DNA of 64,000 bases from Methanolacinia petrolearia DSM 11571 (GTDB taxonomy: Archaea; Halobacteriota; Methanomicrobia; Methanomicrobiales; Methanomicrobiaceae), in assembly GCF_000147875.1 (NCBI RefSeq), contig NC_014507.1, positions 2,779,291-2,843,290 of the forward strand. The letters run 5' to 3'. A model generated the notes under the pieces. The model was not told the DNA's origin. It was given only the letters and a program-made list of their open reading frames with translations, and ran no database searches. A program made the position numbers and the translations under genes. Shown here in pieces: positions 50,921 through 60,108 of the stretch; positions within the stretch are counted from its first letter, which is position 1; each line of letters starts with the position of its first letter.

Positions 50921-51202
50921 ATGACCGGAAAGTCTGATTCATGCGGGTGCTGCAATGAAAATGAACGATGCTGCATAGAGGCTGTGGTTTCGGTCGATTC
51001 AAGAGGACAGATTGTCCTTCCGAAGGAGATTAGAGACCGTGCAGGAATTGAAAACGGTGACCGCCTTGTCCTTATAGGATGGGAGAAAAACGGAGCTGTT
51101 TGCTGCCTCTCGCTTGTGAAAACCGACAAAATAACAGGAATGGTAGCCGATTACCTGGAACCTATGATGAAGAATGTCGCCGGAAGAAAAAATGAGGACT
51201 AG
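50921..51202 (+). CDS. Cys-rich AbrB/SpoVT-type DNA-binding protein
   Basis: 93 residues. An N-terminal cysteine cluster (CGCC and CC within residues 8-18) precedes a swapped-hairpin AbrB domain with the signature VVSVDSRGQIVLPKEIRDRAGIENGDRLVLI. An additional CC pair lies in the following strand (GAVCCLSLV). It closely resembles the small AbrB-type protein annotated as HgcAB-associated in some genomes, but no hgcAB genes are here. It ends 6 bp before arsM, so it is probably the regulator of that gene, with the cysteines binding arsenite or another thiophilic metal. It is divergent from the DUF2202 pair. Confidence 0.88.
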   Translation: MTGKSDSCGCCNENERCCIEAVVSVDSRGQIVLPKEIRDRAGIENGDRLVLIGWEKNGAVCCLSLVKTDKITGMVADYLEPMMKNVAGRKNED

Positions 51203-51208
51203 GACAAT

Positions 51209-52036
51209 ATGACGGAAAAAGGCATAAAAAACCTGGTTCGCGAGAACTATGGAAAAGTTGCCCGCCAGGAGAAGAACAGCTGCGGGTGCAGCCCGTGCTG
51301 CTGCGGGGCGACGCAGTCCGCCGAAGAGTTGAGCATGAAGGCAGGCTACTCGGGAGACGAGATCTCCGAAGTCCCGGAAGGTGCTAATCTCGGCCTCGGG
51401 TGCGGAAACCCGGTCGCGATCGCATCCCTGAAAGAGGGTGAGACGGTCCTCGACCTCGGCTCAGGGCCGGGATTCGACTGCTTCCTTGCCGCGAACAGGG
51501 TCGGGAAGAGCGGCCGTGTTATCGGGGTCGATATGACGCCGGACATGCTGAAGCGTGCCCGAAAAAACGCTGAAAAGGGGGGATATACTAATGTAGAGTT
51601 CAGGCAGGGCGAGATCGAAGATCTCCCGCTCGAAGACTGCTCTGTCGACGTGATAATATCCAACTGCGTAATCAACCTGTCGCCCGACAAACAGGCGGTA
51701 TTCAACGAGGCGTTCAGGGTGCTTTCTCCCGGGGGAAGGATCAACGTATCCGATATCGTCGTCACAGAGAGGCTTCCTGATTTCATCAGCGAATCCGGGA
51801 CCGGGTATACCGGGTGCATTGCAGGGGCCCTCCTAAAAGATGAGTACCTCGGGTGCATTGAAAAAGCTGGTTTCAGGGATATTGAGATCGTATCCGAAGC
51901 GATCTTTCCCCTCGATCAGTTCACGAGCGATCCTGTCGTGCAGGATATTCTCAAAGATGAGGGTATCACAAAAGAACGACTCGCAGAGATAGAAAAGACC
52001 GTTCTTTCGGTTAAGGTTCGGGCCTATAAAAAATAA
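51209..52036 (+). CDS. arsM: Arsenite S-adenosylmethionine methyltransferase
   Basis: 275 residues. SAM motif VLDLGSGPGFDCFLA (80-94), GVDMTPDMLKRAR and the family segment VIISNCVINLSPDKQAVF are present. Arsenic-binding cysteines are Cys65 (GLGCGNP), Cys153 and Cys203 (GYTGCIAGAL), as in known ArsM enzymes. An extra N-terminal Cys cluster (CGCSPCCCG, 25-33) may capture metal. It methylates arsenite stepwise to volatile methylarsines. The start is 6 bp after the AbrB-type gene, in one operon. Confidence 0.94.
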   Translation: MTEKGIKNLVRENYGKVARQEKNSCGCSPCCCGATQSAEELSMKAGYSGDEISEVPEGANLGLGCGNPVAIASLKEGETVLDLGSGPGFDCFLAANRVGKSGRVIGVDMTPDMLKRARKNAEKGGYTNVEFRQGEIEDLPLEDCSVDVIISNCVINLSPDKQAVFNEAFRVLSPGGRINVSDIVVTERLPDFISESGTGYTGCIAGALLKDEYLGCIEKAGFRDIEIVSEAIFPLDQFTSDPVVQDILKDEGITKERLAEIEKTVLSVKVRAYKK

Positions 52037-52151
52037 CAGAACCTTTTTTGGAAATGATAAAATTTATCTTCTGAAAGCAGATTTCCGTTTTTATTCGGAT
52101 CAACAGGGATATCTATTTATCTGCGGATGATAATCTCATTTTCTGGTATTT

Positions 52152-53597
52152 ATGAACGGATTATCAGGCAGATCCGGAATTCACATTGCAGGATCATCTG
52201 CAATTGTTATCATTATTCTTCTGGCATTTCAGGTGGGCGTTGTCGCCGCGGGTGAAGCGGGAGATATCCAAATATCGCCCGACGGGCTCGGGTACAGGTT
52301 CGAGCAGGACGGCTGGACTTACCTTCATACCGGAGGGTCCCCATACGAAAGAGGTTTTCAGCACGGCTACCTCATGGCGCCCGAGATCGAAGAGATCATG
52401 AGCAGTCTCCGCTACCTGACATTTTACAATACGGGAATGGAGTTCGACTTCTTCGCAGAAAGTGCAGTTGAGATGTATCTCCCGACTATCGATGAGGAGT
52501 ATATCCTGGAGATCCAGGGGATAGCAGACGGGGCGAACGCAGCGGGCACGAACGTTACGTTCCAGGACATACTCGGCTGGAACTCCTACAAGGAGACGGT
52601 CGGATACTGGTGGCCGATTGTCAAATCGGGCGTTTATGCCGGCATGGAGGACGAGATGGACGGGTGCAGCGCATTCATCGCAACCGGGTCAGCCACCGAA
52701 GACGGGGATATCGTAATCGCACATACCACATGGACCCCGTATGAGCGGGCGAGATTCTTCCATGTAATCTCCGACTTAAACCCCGATACCGGAAACTCCA
52801 TCCTGATGCAGACAGCCCCGGGGCTTATCGACAGTTCCACTGATTTCCTCGTAACCGGCGCCGGACTGATGATAACAGAGACTACGATCAGCGGCTTCAA
52901 CAAATACGAGACAAATAAAACGCCCTCTTTCATGAGGCTCAGGAAGGCCGCCCAGTACGCAGACGATCTCGATTCGTTCGTAACGATTATGAACACGAAC
53001 AGGAGCGGCGGGTTTGCAAACAGCTGGCTGGTCGGCGACGCGAAGACCGGCGAGATAATGAGATTCGAGCAGGGCCTCAAGTTCTTCAACGTCTCGAAGA
53101 CGACGGACGGATACTTCGTAGGAGCGAATTCGGTCGAAGACCCCATGATCAGGAATCTCGAATGCTCCGGGCTCGATCCATCAGAGATCAGGGGCAGTGT
53201 AGGTTCGAGAATGGTCCGTCTCCCTGAACTGATGGAGGAGTATGCAGGGGAGATCAATACGGAGAATGCAAAGACGATACTCTCGGATCATTACGACGTC
53301 TGGCAGGAGGAGGAAATACCGTCATCAAGAACGGTCGAGGGTCACTATGAACTCGATCCAATCCCGGCATACAACCGCGAACCCTACAAGCCTTCGGGCT
53401 CCTACGACGGAAAAACAACTAACAGCAGCATGGCGATGAATATGTCGTTTATAGCCCGGTGGGGTGCACCGTCGGGAATCGGATTCGACGCGGACGCCTA
53501 TCTCGAAGAACACCCTCAGTTCGGCTACCTCGAAGGGTATCTCGACTCCTTCCCGGTTTGTTCGTGGAATTTCTTTGAGGCCGGGGAAACAGTTTAA
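52152..53597 (+). CDS. Exported Ntn-type hydrolase (peptidase C45/phospholipase B-like)
   Basis: 481 residues. A signal peptide (GSSAIVIIILLAFQVGVVAAG) is followed by a domain beginning GWTYLHTGGSPYERGFQHGYLMAPEI, typical of the acyltransferase/C45 and phospholipase-B-like families. The presumed self-processing nucleophile is Cys172 in EMDGCSAFIATGSATEDGDIVIAHTTW. SFMRLRKAAQYADD and NTNRSGGFANSWLVGD match the later core. Members mature by autocatalytic cleavage before the Cys and hydrolyse amides or lipids. Outside the cell, it may act on lipids or peptides; the substrate is unknown. It is transcribed alone. Confidence 0.85.
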   Translation: MNGLSGRSGIHIAGSSAIVIIILLAFQVGVVAAGEAGDIQISPDGLGYRFEQDGWTYLHTGGSPYERGFQHGYLMAPEIEEIMSSLRYLTFYNTGMEFDFFAESAVEMYLPTIDEEYILEIQGIADGANAAGTNVTFQDILGWNSYKETVGYWWPIVKSGVYAGMEDEMDGCSAFIATGSATEDGDIVIAHTTWTPYERARFFHVISDLNPDTGNSILMQTAPGLIDSSTDFLVTGAGLMITETTISGFNKYETNKTPSFMRLRKAAQYADDLDSFVTIMNTNRSGGFANSWLVGDAKTGEIMRFEQGLKFFNVSKTTDGYFVGANSVEDPMIRNLECSGLDPSEIRGSVGSRMVRLPELMEEYAGEINTENAKTILSDHYDVWQEEEIPSSRTVEGHYELDPIPAYNREPYKPSGSYDGKTTNSSMAMNMSFIARWGAPSGIGFDADAYLEEHPQFGYLEGYLDSFPVCSWNFFEAGETV

Positions 53598-53664
53598 ACT
53601 TTTTTCGAATAAACTTCCCAAACACGATCAAAAAAAATAATAATGTAAAGCAGGATTATTAAAC

Positions 53665-54453
53665 ATGAAACAAAATTCTGGAATTTTGGTATTCAGTGCT
53701 TTTTTGGTAATTCTGGCGGCAGCATTCGTGCTTTCGGCAGGATGCACCGGAACATCCGATGAAGGTGCACAGGGAACAGCAGTTCAGACAACGGAGCAGA
53801 CGATCGTTCCGACCGAAACTGCAACCGCAGAAGCAACACCTGAAGAGGCAAGGGAACTCTCCGGAACAGGCAGCGGACAGGTCAGCACGGACCTCGACGC
53901 AGGAGTCCACCTTCTCGTATTCAGGCAGAGCACTCCCGAATCGGGCCGTATAGAGATTTCAACTGAAAAAGACTACATCTCACTGCCCTTCGGCTTCAAC
54001 GAATCCGCAGCTGACACGGCAATGGATGGCGGCATGTACGTCTGGAGCCAGGAGTTCATGATCGACGACAATGCAACTACTGAATTCAATGTAACCGCTC
54101 CTTCAGACTGCTCATGGGAGATAGAAGTCTCCTTCCCGCAGGCGATAAACGGAATCGTGCCCCAGACATTTACAGGAGCAGGCAACCAGGCAACTCCGTT
54201 CTTCCAGATCAACGCAGGAACGTACAATGTCTCGATTGCAACCGGGAACAACACGTATGTCGCTGTTCACCTGATCGACTTCGACGGAAACCCGCTCATG
54301 GAAGATGAGATCGAATATCCGCTCGCATTCCACGAGGGTACATATGACGGTTCGGTAATTGTCGGAGTCTCAAACGACAACAACTATCTCTTCAATGTGG
54401 TCTGCGACGGGGAATGGACGGTCACAATCGAAGAGGCAGCGTCTGAACTTTAG
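53665..54453 (+). CDS. Exported lipoprotein with Thr/Glu-rich linker
   Basis: 262 residues. A signal with lipobox LSAGC (Cys27) precedes a low-complexity TE/PTA-rich stalk (about 32-66). A beta-sandwich-like C-terminal region (about 68-262) follows, with repeated strand patterns (GVHLLVFRQSTPESGRIEIST, FQINAGTYNVSIATGNNTYVAVHLIDFDG). No enzyme motif is seen. It is probably a surface-exposed structural or binding protein. A T-run (cccttttttt, about 54468-54477) after the stop is a likely terminator. Confidence 0.8.
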   Translation: MKQNSGILVFSAFLVILAAAFVLSAGCTGTSDEGAQGTAVQTTEQTIVPTETATAEATPEEARELSGTGSGQVSTDLDAGVHLLVFRQSTPESGRIEISTEKDYISLPFGFNESAADTAMDGGMYVWSQEFMIDDNATTEFNVTAPSDCSWEIEVSFPQAINGIVPQTFTGAGNQATPFFQINAGTYNVSIATGNNTYVAVHLIDFDGNPLMEDEIEYPLAFHEGTYDGSVIVGVSNDNNYLFNVVCDGEWTVTIEEAASEL

Positions 54454-54485
54454 GTACTAAAATAAAACCCTTTTTTTGCTAAAGA

Positions 54486-55421
54486 TCAACTTTCTCCGGC
54501 TTTATCTTCAGTTAATTCATTATTCCGGGAATAATCTCTTAATACAACCCGCCTGAGCGTTTCGAATTCATCAATCGAGATATTGCCTTCTTCTTTGAGC
54601 CTGGAGATCCGTTCCAGGAGCTCGATCTTTTTCTCAGGTGCCATGATCAAAGATGACTCACGCTCTTTCTGGCGCTCCTCTATAAATCCTGTTGCGAGAA
54701 TAGCGGAAGGAAGTGCAAGGAGGAGCACCCCTGCAATGGTAATCTCCGAGCCCAGTATCTTTCCCAGAACTGTTACCGGAAATATATCCCCGTATCCTAC
54801 CGTGGTCACAGTCATCATCGCCCACCACATTGCCCGCCGGAATACTGGAAATATTCGCCGGCTGGGCCTCGTATTCAACGAGATACATTATCGTTGACGA
54901 GAAGAGGATGATAAAGACCAGGAAGAAGATCATTATTGTAAAGATCTCCTTTTTCTTGAAGATCACACGCCTGAGGAGTTCAAGAGACCCGGAATGCCGT
55001 GCGTACCGTTCCAGCTTAAATATCGACAGCAGGCGGAATATTTTGAGCATTGCAAAATCCTTTACAAAGACAAAAGGGAAGAACAGCGGGATAATTGATA
55101 TCAGGTCGATTATCATGAAAACACCCGTTGCATAATGCAGTCGCTCCGGCGTAATGTTGGTGCATTGGTGCATGACCAGAGCCTGAGTATGTATTCTGCG
55201 GCAAATATCAGCAGGCATGTGGTTATCATGAAATTGAGGACCAGAGTGTAATTCCGCTCTATCTCTGGCACGGTGTATATTACGACAAGAACAGTATTCA
55301 GGAGTATCACTATCGCGAGAAAAGCCTGGACAATGAAGGCCGTCCGGTCATCGCCGGGTGGTTTTTCAAGTATCTAATAGACCCTGGATTTTACACGGGT
55401 CCTCTTCTCATCAGGATTCAT
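54486..55421 (-). pseudogene. Voltage-gated potassium channel gene, disrupted by a stop codon and two frameshifts
   Basis: From the ATG at 55421 the frame reads 15 codons and meets TAG at 55374-55376. It then continues into S1 (FIVQAFLAIVILLNTVLVVIYTVPEIE) and S2 (LIFAAEYILRLWSCTN). Near 55157 a one-base loss shifts to a second frame encoding S3-S5 (GVFMIIDLISIIPLFFPF; LKIFRLLSIFKLERYARH). Near 54833-54835 an extra G in a run of three restores the first frame for the pore, TVTTVGYGDIFPVT, and S6 (GVLLLALPSAILATG). The original was a 6-TM Kv-like channel of about 310 residues. The TAG is not a homopolymer artefact, so this is a real pseudogene. Confidence 0.85.
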
Positions 55422-55554
55422 GTAACCCTTCCTGCCGATTGCCTGAAGAGGGGAAGAACCATGCCCCGGGACCGTTCATACCAGTAATAAAATTCGATAC
55501 CACATAAATCCTGACATTTTCAGCGGAAAAATACAGGACTAAAAAGGAAAATTA

Positions 55555-57003
55555 TCAGAATCCTGCAACCGGCTCTCCGTCAGTACTGTAGTCCGTCCGG
55601 ACATCCTTCACTGCAAACATCAGCACAAGACCGAGAATCTCCACGACCATAAGGAAGAAGAATGCCACGTCAAAGGCCTTAGCCATATCCTGCAGCGGAA
55701 GCGTATGTGCGGACACCTCCGCCATCTTCGGCCCGACGGCGGCGGTCACGACAAGCATGACAAGGGCGACACCGAGCGACGACCCGAGGTTCGTCATCAT
55801 CTTGATGAGCCCCGATGTCGAACCGCGTGACTCGGGGGGGGATATTCCCATTACCGCACTGTTGAGGGGAGCATAGGCAAAACCGGTTCCTGCCCCGAGT
55901 AGGAAGAGATAGATCTCCGCGTGGCCGACGTTCGAATTGGCGCCCAGGGTCGATATCAGAAGCAGGGCAACTGCCGCGACAGCGATTCCGAGAATAATGG
56001 GCTTCTTCGTCCCTATGACGTCCGAGATTCTTCCTGCAATCGGAGATGTGAGGATCATCCCTATCGGGAGTGCAAGAAGGATCATCCCGGCATTGTCGGT
56101 CGGGATTCCCTTGACAAGTTCGAGATAGAAAGGCATGAGCAGCATTACCCCGGCCATGCAGAGCTGGACGATCATTATGTTTATGTTCTGGATCGAAAAG
56201 GCACGACTGGAAAAGAGACTGAAGTCGATCAGGGGCTCCGGGGCGCGGCGCTCCCTGATATAGAACAATGCCCAGAAGATGAGTGAAACTACGAGAGCCC
56301 CTGTTGCGGCTGTCGCCGTTGCCCCCTGTAGTGCAGTCAGGCCGAATACCAGTGTCCCGAGTGCTATGAAGACCAGGGCGGCGCCGGGAACATCGAGCCG
56401 TGCGCCGGGCGAAGCCGGGTCAAGACGCGGGAGGACATGCAAACCCAGAAGTATCGCAATTATTCCGACAGGCACGTTTACGTAGAATATGTACTGCCAC
56501 GAAAGGACCGTGGTCAGGAATCCGCCGACAACAGGGCCAAGAGCCGCCCCGAGCATCGTGAACATGGCGACCAGACCGAGCGCCTGCCCGCGGAGAGAAG
56601 AAGCAAGATACGAAGTGACCATGACCGACCCGAGTGCAGCGATGACCGCACCGCCGACCGCCTGGAGCATTCTTGAGAGAATAAGAACGTCGATCGCCGG
56701 TGCAAGGCCGCAAAGGGCAGATCCGCAGGTGAATATAACAAAACCTCCGATAAAGATCTTCCTGTATCCCCTGACATCCCCGAGCCGGGAGGCGGCAAGC
56801 AGCAGACTGACAAGGACGATCAGGTATGCGTTCAGGACCCACGATACGGTCACGGTCGATACATCGAAGGCCTTGGCGATAGTGGGAAGGGCGATATTCA
56901 CTATCGTTGCATCAAGACCGGACATAAATGATCCAAGTGAAATAACGAGGACGATAAGGAGCTCTTTCGGCGACATCTTCTGCCGGGCAGGAGGTTCAGA
57001 CAT
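55555..57003 (-). CDS. MFS multidrug exporter, DHA2 (EmrB/QacA) type
   Basis: 482 residues with about 14 membrane helices. The helix-1 motif D (GSFMSGLDATIVNIALPTI), motif A (LAASRLGDVRGYRKIF), motif B (LILSRMLQAVGGAVIAALG) and motif C of drug antiporters (MLGAALGPVVGGFL) are all present. It should export drugs or other hydrophobic compounds in exchange for protons. Start at the ATG on 57003. It is transcribed alone; the upstream 130 bp (57004-57135) contain AT-rich promoter-like sequence. Confidence 0.93.
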   Translation of the reverse strand: MSEPPARQKMSPKELLIVLVISLGSFMSGLDATIVNIALPTIAKAFDVSTVTVSWVLNAYLIVLVSLLLAASRLGDVRGYRKIFIGGFVIFTCGSALCGLAPAIDVLILSRMLQAVGGAVIAALGSVMVTSYLASSLRGQALGLVAMFTMLGAALGPVVGGFLTTVLSWQYIFYVNVPVGIIAILLGLHVLPRLDPASPGARLDVPGAALVFIALGTLVFGLTALQGATATAATGALVVSLIFWALFYIRERRAPEPLIDFSLFSSRAFSIQNINIMIVQLCMAGVMLLMPFYLELVKGIPTDNAGMILLALPIGMILTSPIAGRISDVIGTKKPIILGIAVAAVALLLISTLGANSNVGHAEIYLFLLGAGTGFAYAPLNSAVMGISPPESRGSTSGLIKMMTNLGSSLGVALVMLVVTAAVGPKMAEVSAHTLPLQDMAKAFDVAFFFLMVVEILGLVLMFAVKDVRTDYSTDGEPVAGF

Positions 57004-57135
57004 AATAAATCTTTAAATGTTGTTCAGGTATTTTAATCATTCATAATTACTGGGCGAATTGAAGAGGAAGCAAACCCGGGCCGGTTATACCGGGTTTTAA
57101 GCACCGGGCTGATATTCATCGCACCGCAATCCCTT

Positions 57136-58878
57136 TCAACTCTGATCCGGAGAACCGGGGCGGCGTTTCCAGGCTCCTTTTGGTATATGTATCTCAAAAG
57201 TGGCTCCTTCACCAAAAACACCGTTTTCAGATATTTCTATTCCGGTAACCGACAGGAGTTCCCGGGAGAAGGCAAGGCCGAACCCGGTGTTCCTGCCGTA
57301 GCCATATGAAAATATCTTATCTTTCTCATCTTCAGGAACCCCAATGCCGTCGTCTTCTATTCTTAATATCAGGCTCCCGTCTTCCTGCTCCTCAGCAGAT
57401 ACGACAATCTCTGTTATCTTTTTCCCGTGTCTTATGGCGTTCTCAATCAGGCTGTAAAAAACCTTTTCAACAAGTGGATCTGCATAGATAAGGACCGGAT
57501 CGATGTTTAGCCGGACTTGGACATCCCCCCGGACCAGGCTCTCTGCGGCACCTGAGATCTGCTCCCCGAGACCCTTCCACATCGGTTTTTCCAATCCAAT
57601 ATCATGATAACTCCGTGAAAATTCGATCTGTTTCATGACGCGGTCAGTGATCTCGATCGACTTTCCAAGATACAGCTTCTCCTCCGGATCTTTAAGTTTA
57701 TCATCAAGAAGGAAGAGATAGCCGGACAGTGCAGTAATAAGGTTGCTTATGTCATGCCGGGTAAGCTGCGAGAGCAGGGAAAGTTTGTCGTTTGCGACCC
57801 TGAGTGCATTCTCCGACGCTTTCCGCTCCGTTATGTCCCTGATAATAAGCACGGCTCCGGACGGTTCATCGCTCCTGTCCCGGACGACCGATCCTGAAAC
57901 ACTTACGTATCTTGTCGTTTTCCCGGGAAGGCCGATCTCAAAGTCGGATATTTCACCCTTTTTTGTGATTATATCTTTTATAGCTCCGTAATTCCCGGGA
58001 GAAACCAGCTCTTCCGCAGATCTGCCTGCAGGAGAGTTTTTCAGCGAAGGGAATATATTTCCTGCCGAGTCATTGGCAGCAACAATGCCTCCCCCTGAAT
58101 CGACAAGGATCAGTCCGTCAGGCATTGTCTTCATAATTTCAGGAACCGCCGTCTCGGGGCTCAGCACGAACAGCCCGTAATGCTTCATCGCATATACTAT
58201 CAGGACTGAAAGGAAGACAAAGCCGATAAAGACGAGATTCGGAATATAGATGCAGAATATCGGAAGTACAATTCCCGAAAGCATTCCAAAAAATATGGTG
58301 ATGATGATGCCTGCAAATAAAAGACTGTTCTGCCTGTGTTTTATCCCCGGTTCGGTATACCTCCATGAGATAAACCCGACGCAGAACGACCAGAGCATGA
58401 TGAAAGCCGTGAATAAAATATCAGCCAGATAAAGGGGGTTGCAGCCTGCAGGAAGATAGACGTAGCCGGTCCCCGGCAGATATGCGGCGGTATAGAGGCA
58501 ATCTGTAAACACACCGATAAACGACAGCGCGATGGCGATCAGATAGATGCACGCCAGGATAATGCGCTTCCTTTTACCATCCCGAAAGGTTCCTGTAAAC
58601 TCAAGGATGAAATGAGAACCGAACGCTATGGTTAACGGCCAGAAAGAGCTGAACTTAAGCCAGAACGTAACTCCTTCGAGGCTGCCCGCCTGCCAGATGA
58701 AAAACTCCCCTGTGGCCCAGTAAGCTGCCGAGATCATTACTGCCAGGAAAAGGCGGTGCACCTGGGACGAGGGCTTTTGTGCATAGACAAAAAATCCAAG
58801 GCTGCAGGTAATAAATGCTGAAATCAGACAGAATCCGGCATTGAACAAAATGCCTGAAATTATCGGGGACATGAACAC
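57136..58878 (-). CDS. Sensor histidine kinase with 7TM N-terminal domain and PAS
   Basis: 580 residues. Seven membrane helices (about 8-235) of the HisK-N-7TM type are followed by a PAS domain (about 245-355; ILVDSGGGIVAANDSAGNIF). The kinase core has H-box QLTRHDISN with His375, N-box SLIENAIRHG, G1 EDDGIGVP, and G2 GFGLAFSRELL, all intact, and the tail ENGVFGEGATFEIHIPKG. The membrane domain probably detects a small molecule or membrane state. No response regulator is adjacent. A second Met at residue 3 is an alternative start. Confidence 0.92.
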   Translation of the reverse strand: MFMSPIISGILFNAGFCLISAFITCSLGFFVYAQKPSSQVHRLFLAVMISAAYWATGEFFIWQAGSLEGVTFWLKFSSFWPLTIAFGSHFILEFTGTFRDGKRKRIILACIYLIAIALSFIGVFTDCLYTAAYLPGTGYVYLPAGCNPLYLADILFTAFIMLWSFCVGFISWRYTEPGIKHRQNSLLFAGIIITIFFGMLSGIVLPIFCIYIPNLVFIGFVFLSVLIVYAMKHYGLFVLSPETAVPEIMKTMPDGLILVDSGGGIVAANDSAGNIFPSLKNSPAGRSAEELVSPGNYGAIKDIITKKGEISDFEIGLPGKTTRYVSVSGSVVRDRSDEPSGAVLIIRDITERKASENALRVANDKLSLLSQLTRHDISNLITALSGYLFLLDDKLKDPEEKLYLGKSIEITDRVMKQIEFSRSYHDIGLEKPMWKGLGEQISGAAESLVRGDVQVRLNIDPVLIYADPLVEKVFYSLIENAIRHGKKITEIVVSAEEQEDGSLILRIEDDGIGVPEDEKDKIFSYGYGRNTGFGLAFSRELLSVTGIEISENGVFGEGATFEIHIPKGAWKRRPGSPDQS

Positions 58879-59114
58879 TACCTGGCAAAGCCTCTCCCCG
58901 GAGCCGCCCGGGAGGTCGCCTTATTTTATTATTCCGTTTATCAGACTTAACAGATTCCTGAATGCTCCCGGCACCCTGTCTTTGATTTTATATTTCCTTA
59001 AGCCTGTAATATTTAAATTTTTTTAATGAGGTAATGCTTCAGGCATATCGGCTGCATCAGCTGTTATCGCTGAAAAACCGGTTTTTATATGTTTTTGCAT
59101 CTATTTCGAATCTA

Positions 59115-59309
59115 CTAATCATCAAAAACGAAAAGCTCCTCGATTGTCGTATCAAGTGCCTTTGCAACGTCATGGGCAAGTTTAAGTGAGGGATTGTACT
59201 TGCCCTTCTCAAGAAAGACAATCGTCTCTCTCCTTACGCCGACAGCCTCTGCAAGCTGCGCCTGGGTCATATCTTTCTTCGCCCGGAACTCCCGGATTCT
59301 TGTCTCCAT
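59115..59309 (-). CDS. XRE-family (Cro/C1-type) HTH regulator
   Basis: 64 residues, a minimal HTH protein: [21 protein letters not shown], then [35 protein letters not shown]. This is the short form usually paired with DUF2178 membrane proteins, as here (the upstream gene ends 23 bp before). The pair probably autoregulates through the TCTAACA repeats upstream of the operon. The start is preceded by GGGGGAATAAC. Confidence 0.92.
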   Translation of the reverse strand: METRIREFRAKKDMTQAQLAEAVGVRRETIVFLEKGKYNPSLKLAHDVAKALDTTIEELFVFDD

Positions 59310-59332
59310 CCGTTATTCCCCCGGTCTCCGGC

Positions 59333-59899
59333 TCAATATACGTCACCCTTACCTGAGAAGTACCACTGGAATACAACAGTGCTGAGGGGCATGAGCATTA
59401 TCAGGATCCCGAGAGCTGCACATGCATCGATCTTTACAATATCAAGATAAGACAGCCAGAACATCACGATGACCGCAAGAAATGTAAGATACCACGAATA
59501 CGATATCGCCCATGTCCCGATCTTCAGCGAACGCTCGTCTCTTATGTCCGAATCCGCAGATTTCCTCAAAGATGCAAAGCAGATTATGAACAGTATTATT
59601 CCACCGGTGATAATGCCGGACCCGGTTGTTTCACCAGTGACGGAGTACGAAAACGCACTTAAAGCAAATCCGGCGACGATCATTATCCCGCCGACAACAG
59701 CACCTGCATAGTTGTACTCCTTCTTTTTCCCTGTTTTTACAGCGGTAATAGCTATAAGAAGCAGCACTATCATCCCGCCCCATACGACCGCATCCGCCGA
59801 CAGCCCGCCTGTACTCAGGTATATCACAACAAGTGCGATTATTACCGCTGCAATGCCGAAAATGTTTGTAAGGACAATTTTTCTCTTTCGATCTTCCAT
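59333..59899 (-). CDS. DUF2178 multi-span membrane protein
   Basis: 188 residues with five to six membrane helices (LTNIFGIAAVIIALVVIYL, AVVWGGMIVLLLIAITAV, YAGAVVGGIMIVAGFALSAF, GIITGGIILFIICFASL, then a final pair). The family signature DIRDERSLKIGTWAISYSWY is present. It is paired with the XRE regulator downstream, a common archaeal arrangement in which the membrane protein may control the regulator's activity. It is the first gene of the operon, with the operator-like repeats lying 28-75 bp upstream. Confidence 0.85.
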   Translation of the reverse strand: MEDRKRKIVLTNIFGIAAVIIALVVIYLSTGGLSADAVVWGGMIVLLLIAITAVKTGKKKEYNYAGAVVGGIMIVAGFALSAFSYSVTGETTGSGIITGGIILFIICFASLRKSADSDIRDERSLKIGTWAISYSWYLTFLAVIVMFWLSYLDIVKIDACAALGILIMLMPLSTVVFQWYFSGKGDVY

Positions 59900-59927
59900 T
59901 GGCTTCGCCTTTCAGTCTTCAGTGTAT

Positions 59928-59990
59928 TGTTAGAAATTAACAACACTTTGTTAGATCTATATAACATGTTAGAAGTATATAACAGTTTTC
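59928..59990 (-). promoter_or_regulatory. Promoter/operator of DUF2178-XRE operon
   Basis: Three direct tgttaga repeats (59928-59934, 59949-59955, 59967-59973), a perfect taacatgtta palindrome (59962-59971) and two tatataac TATA-like runs fall within about 60 bp upstream of the operon. They are the natural binding sites for the XRE regulator, with TATA overlap implying repression. Confidence 0.5.
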
Positions 59991-60108
59991 AGATGACTTT
60001 TGAACAGGGCATTGTAGTATCCGGAAAAAGGTGATCCCTCTCCGCCATCTTATATTATATGACGAATGAAAGACAATTATAGAGCAGCAAAACAGCGGTA
60101 ATCTGAAT

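Noticed and set aside
55374..55376. TAG in the K+ channel read as pyrrolysine
   Set aside because: Pyrrolysine decoding is known mainly from Methanosarcinaceae and relatives, and the same gene carries two frameshifts, so decay is simpler.
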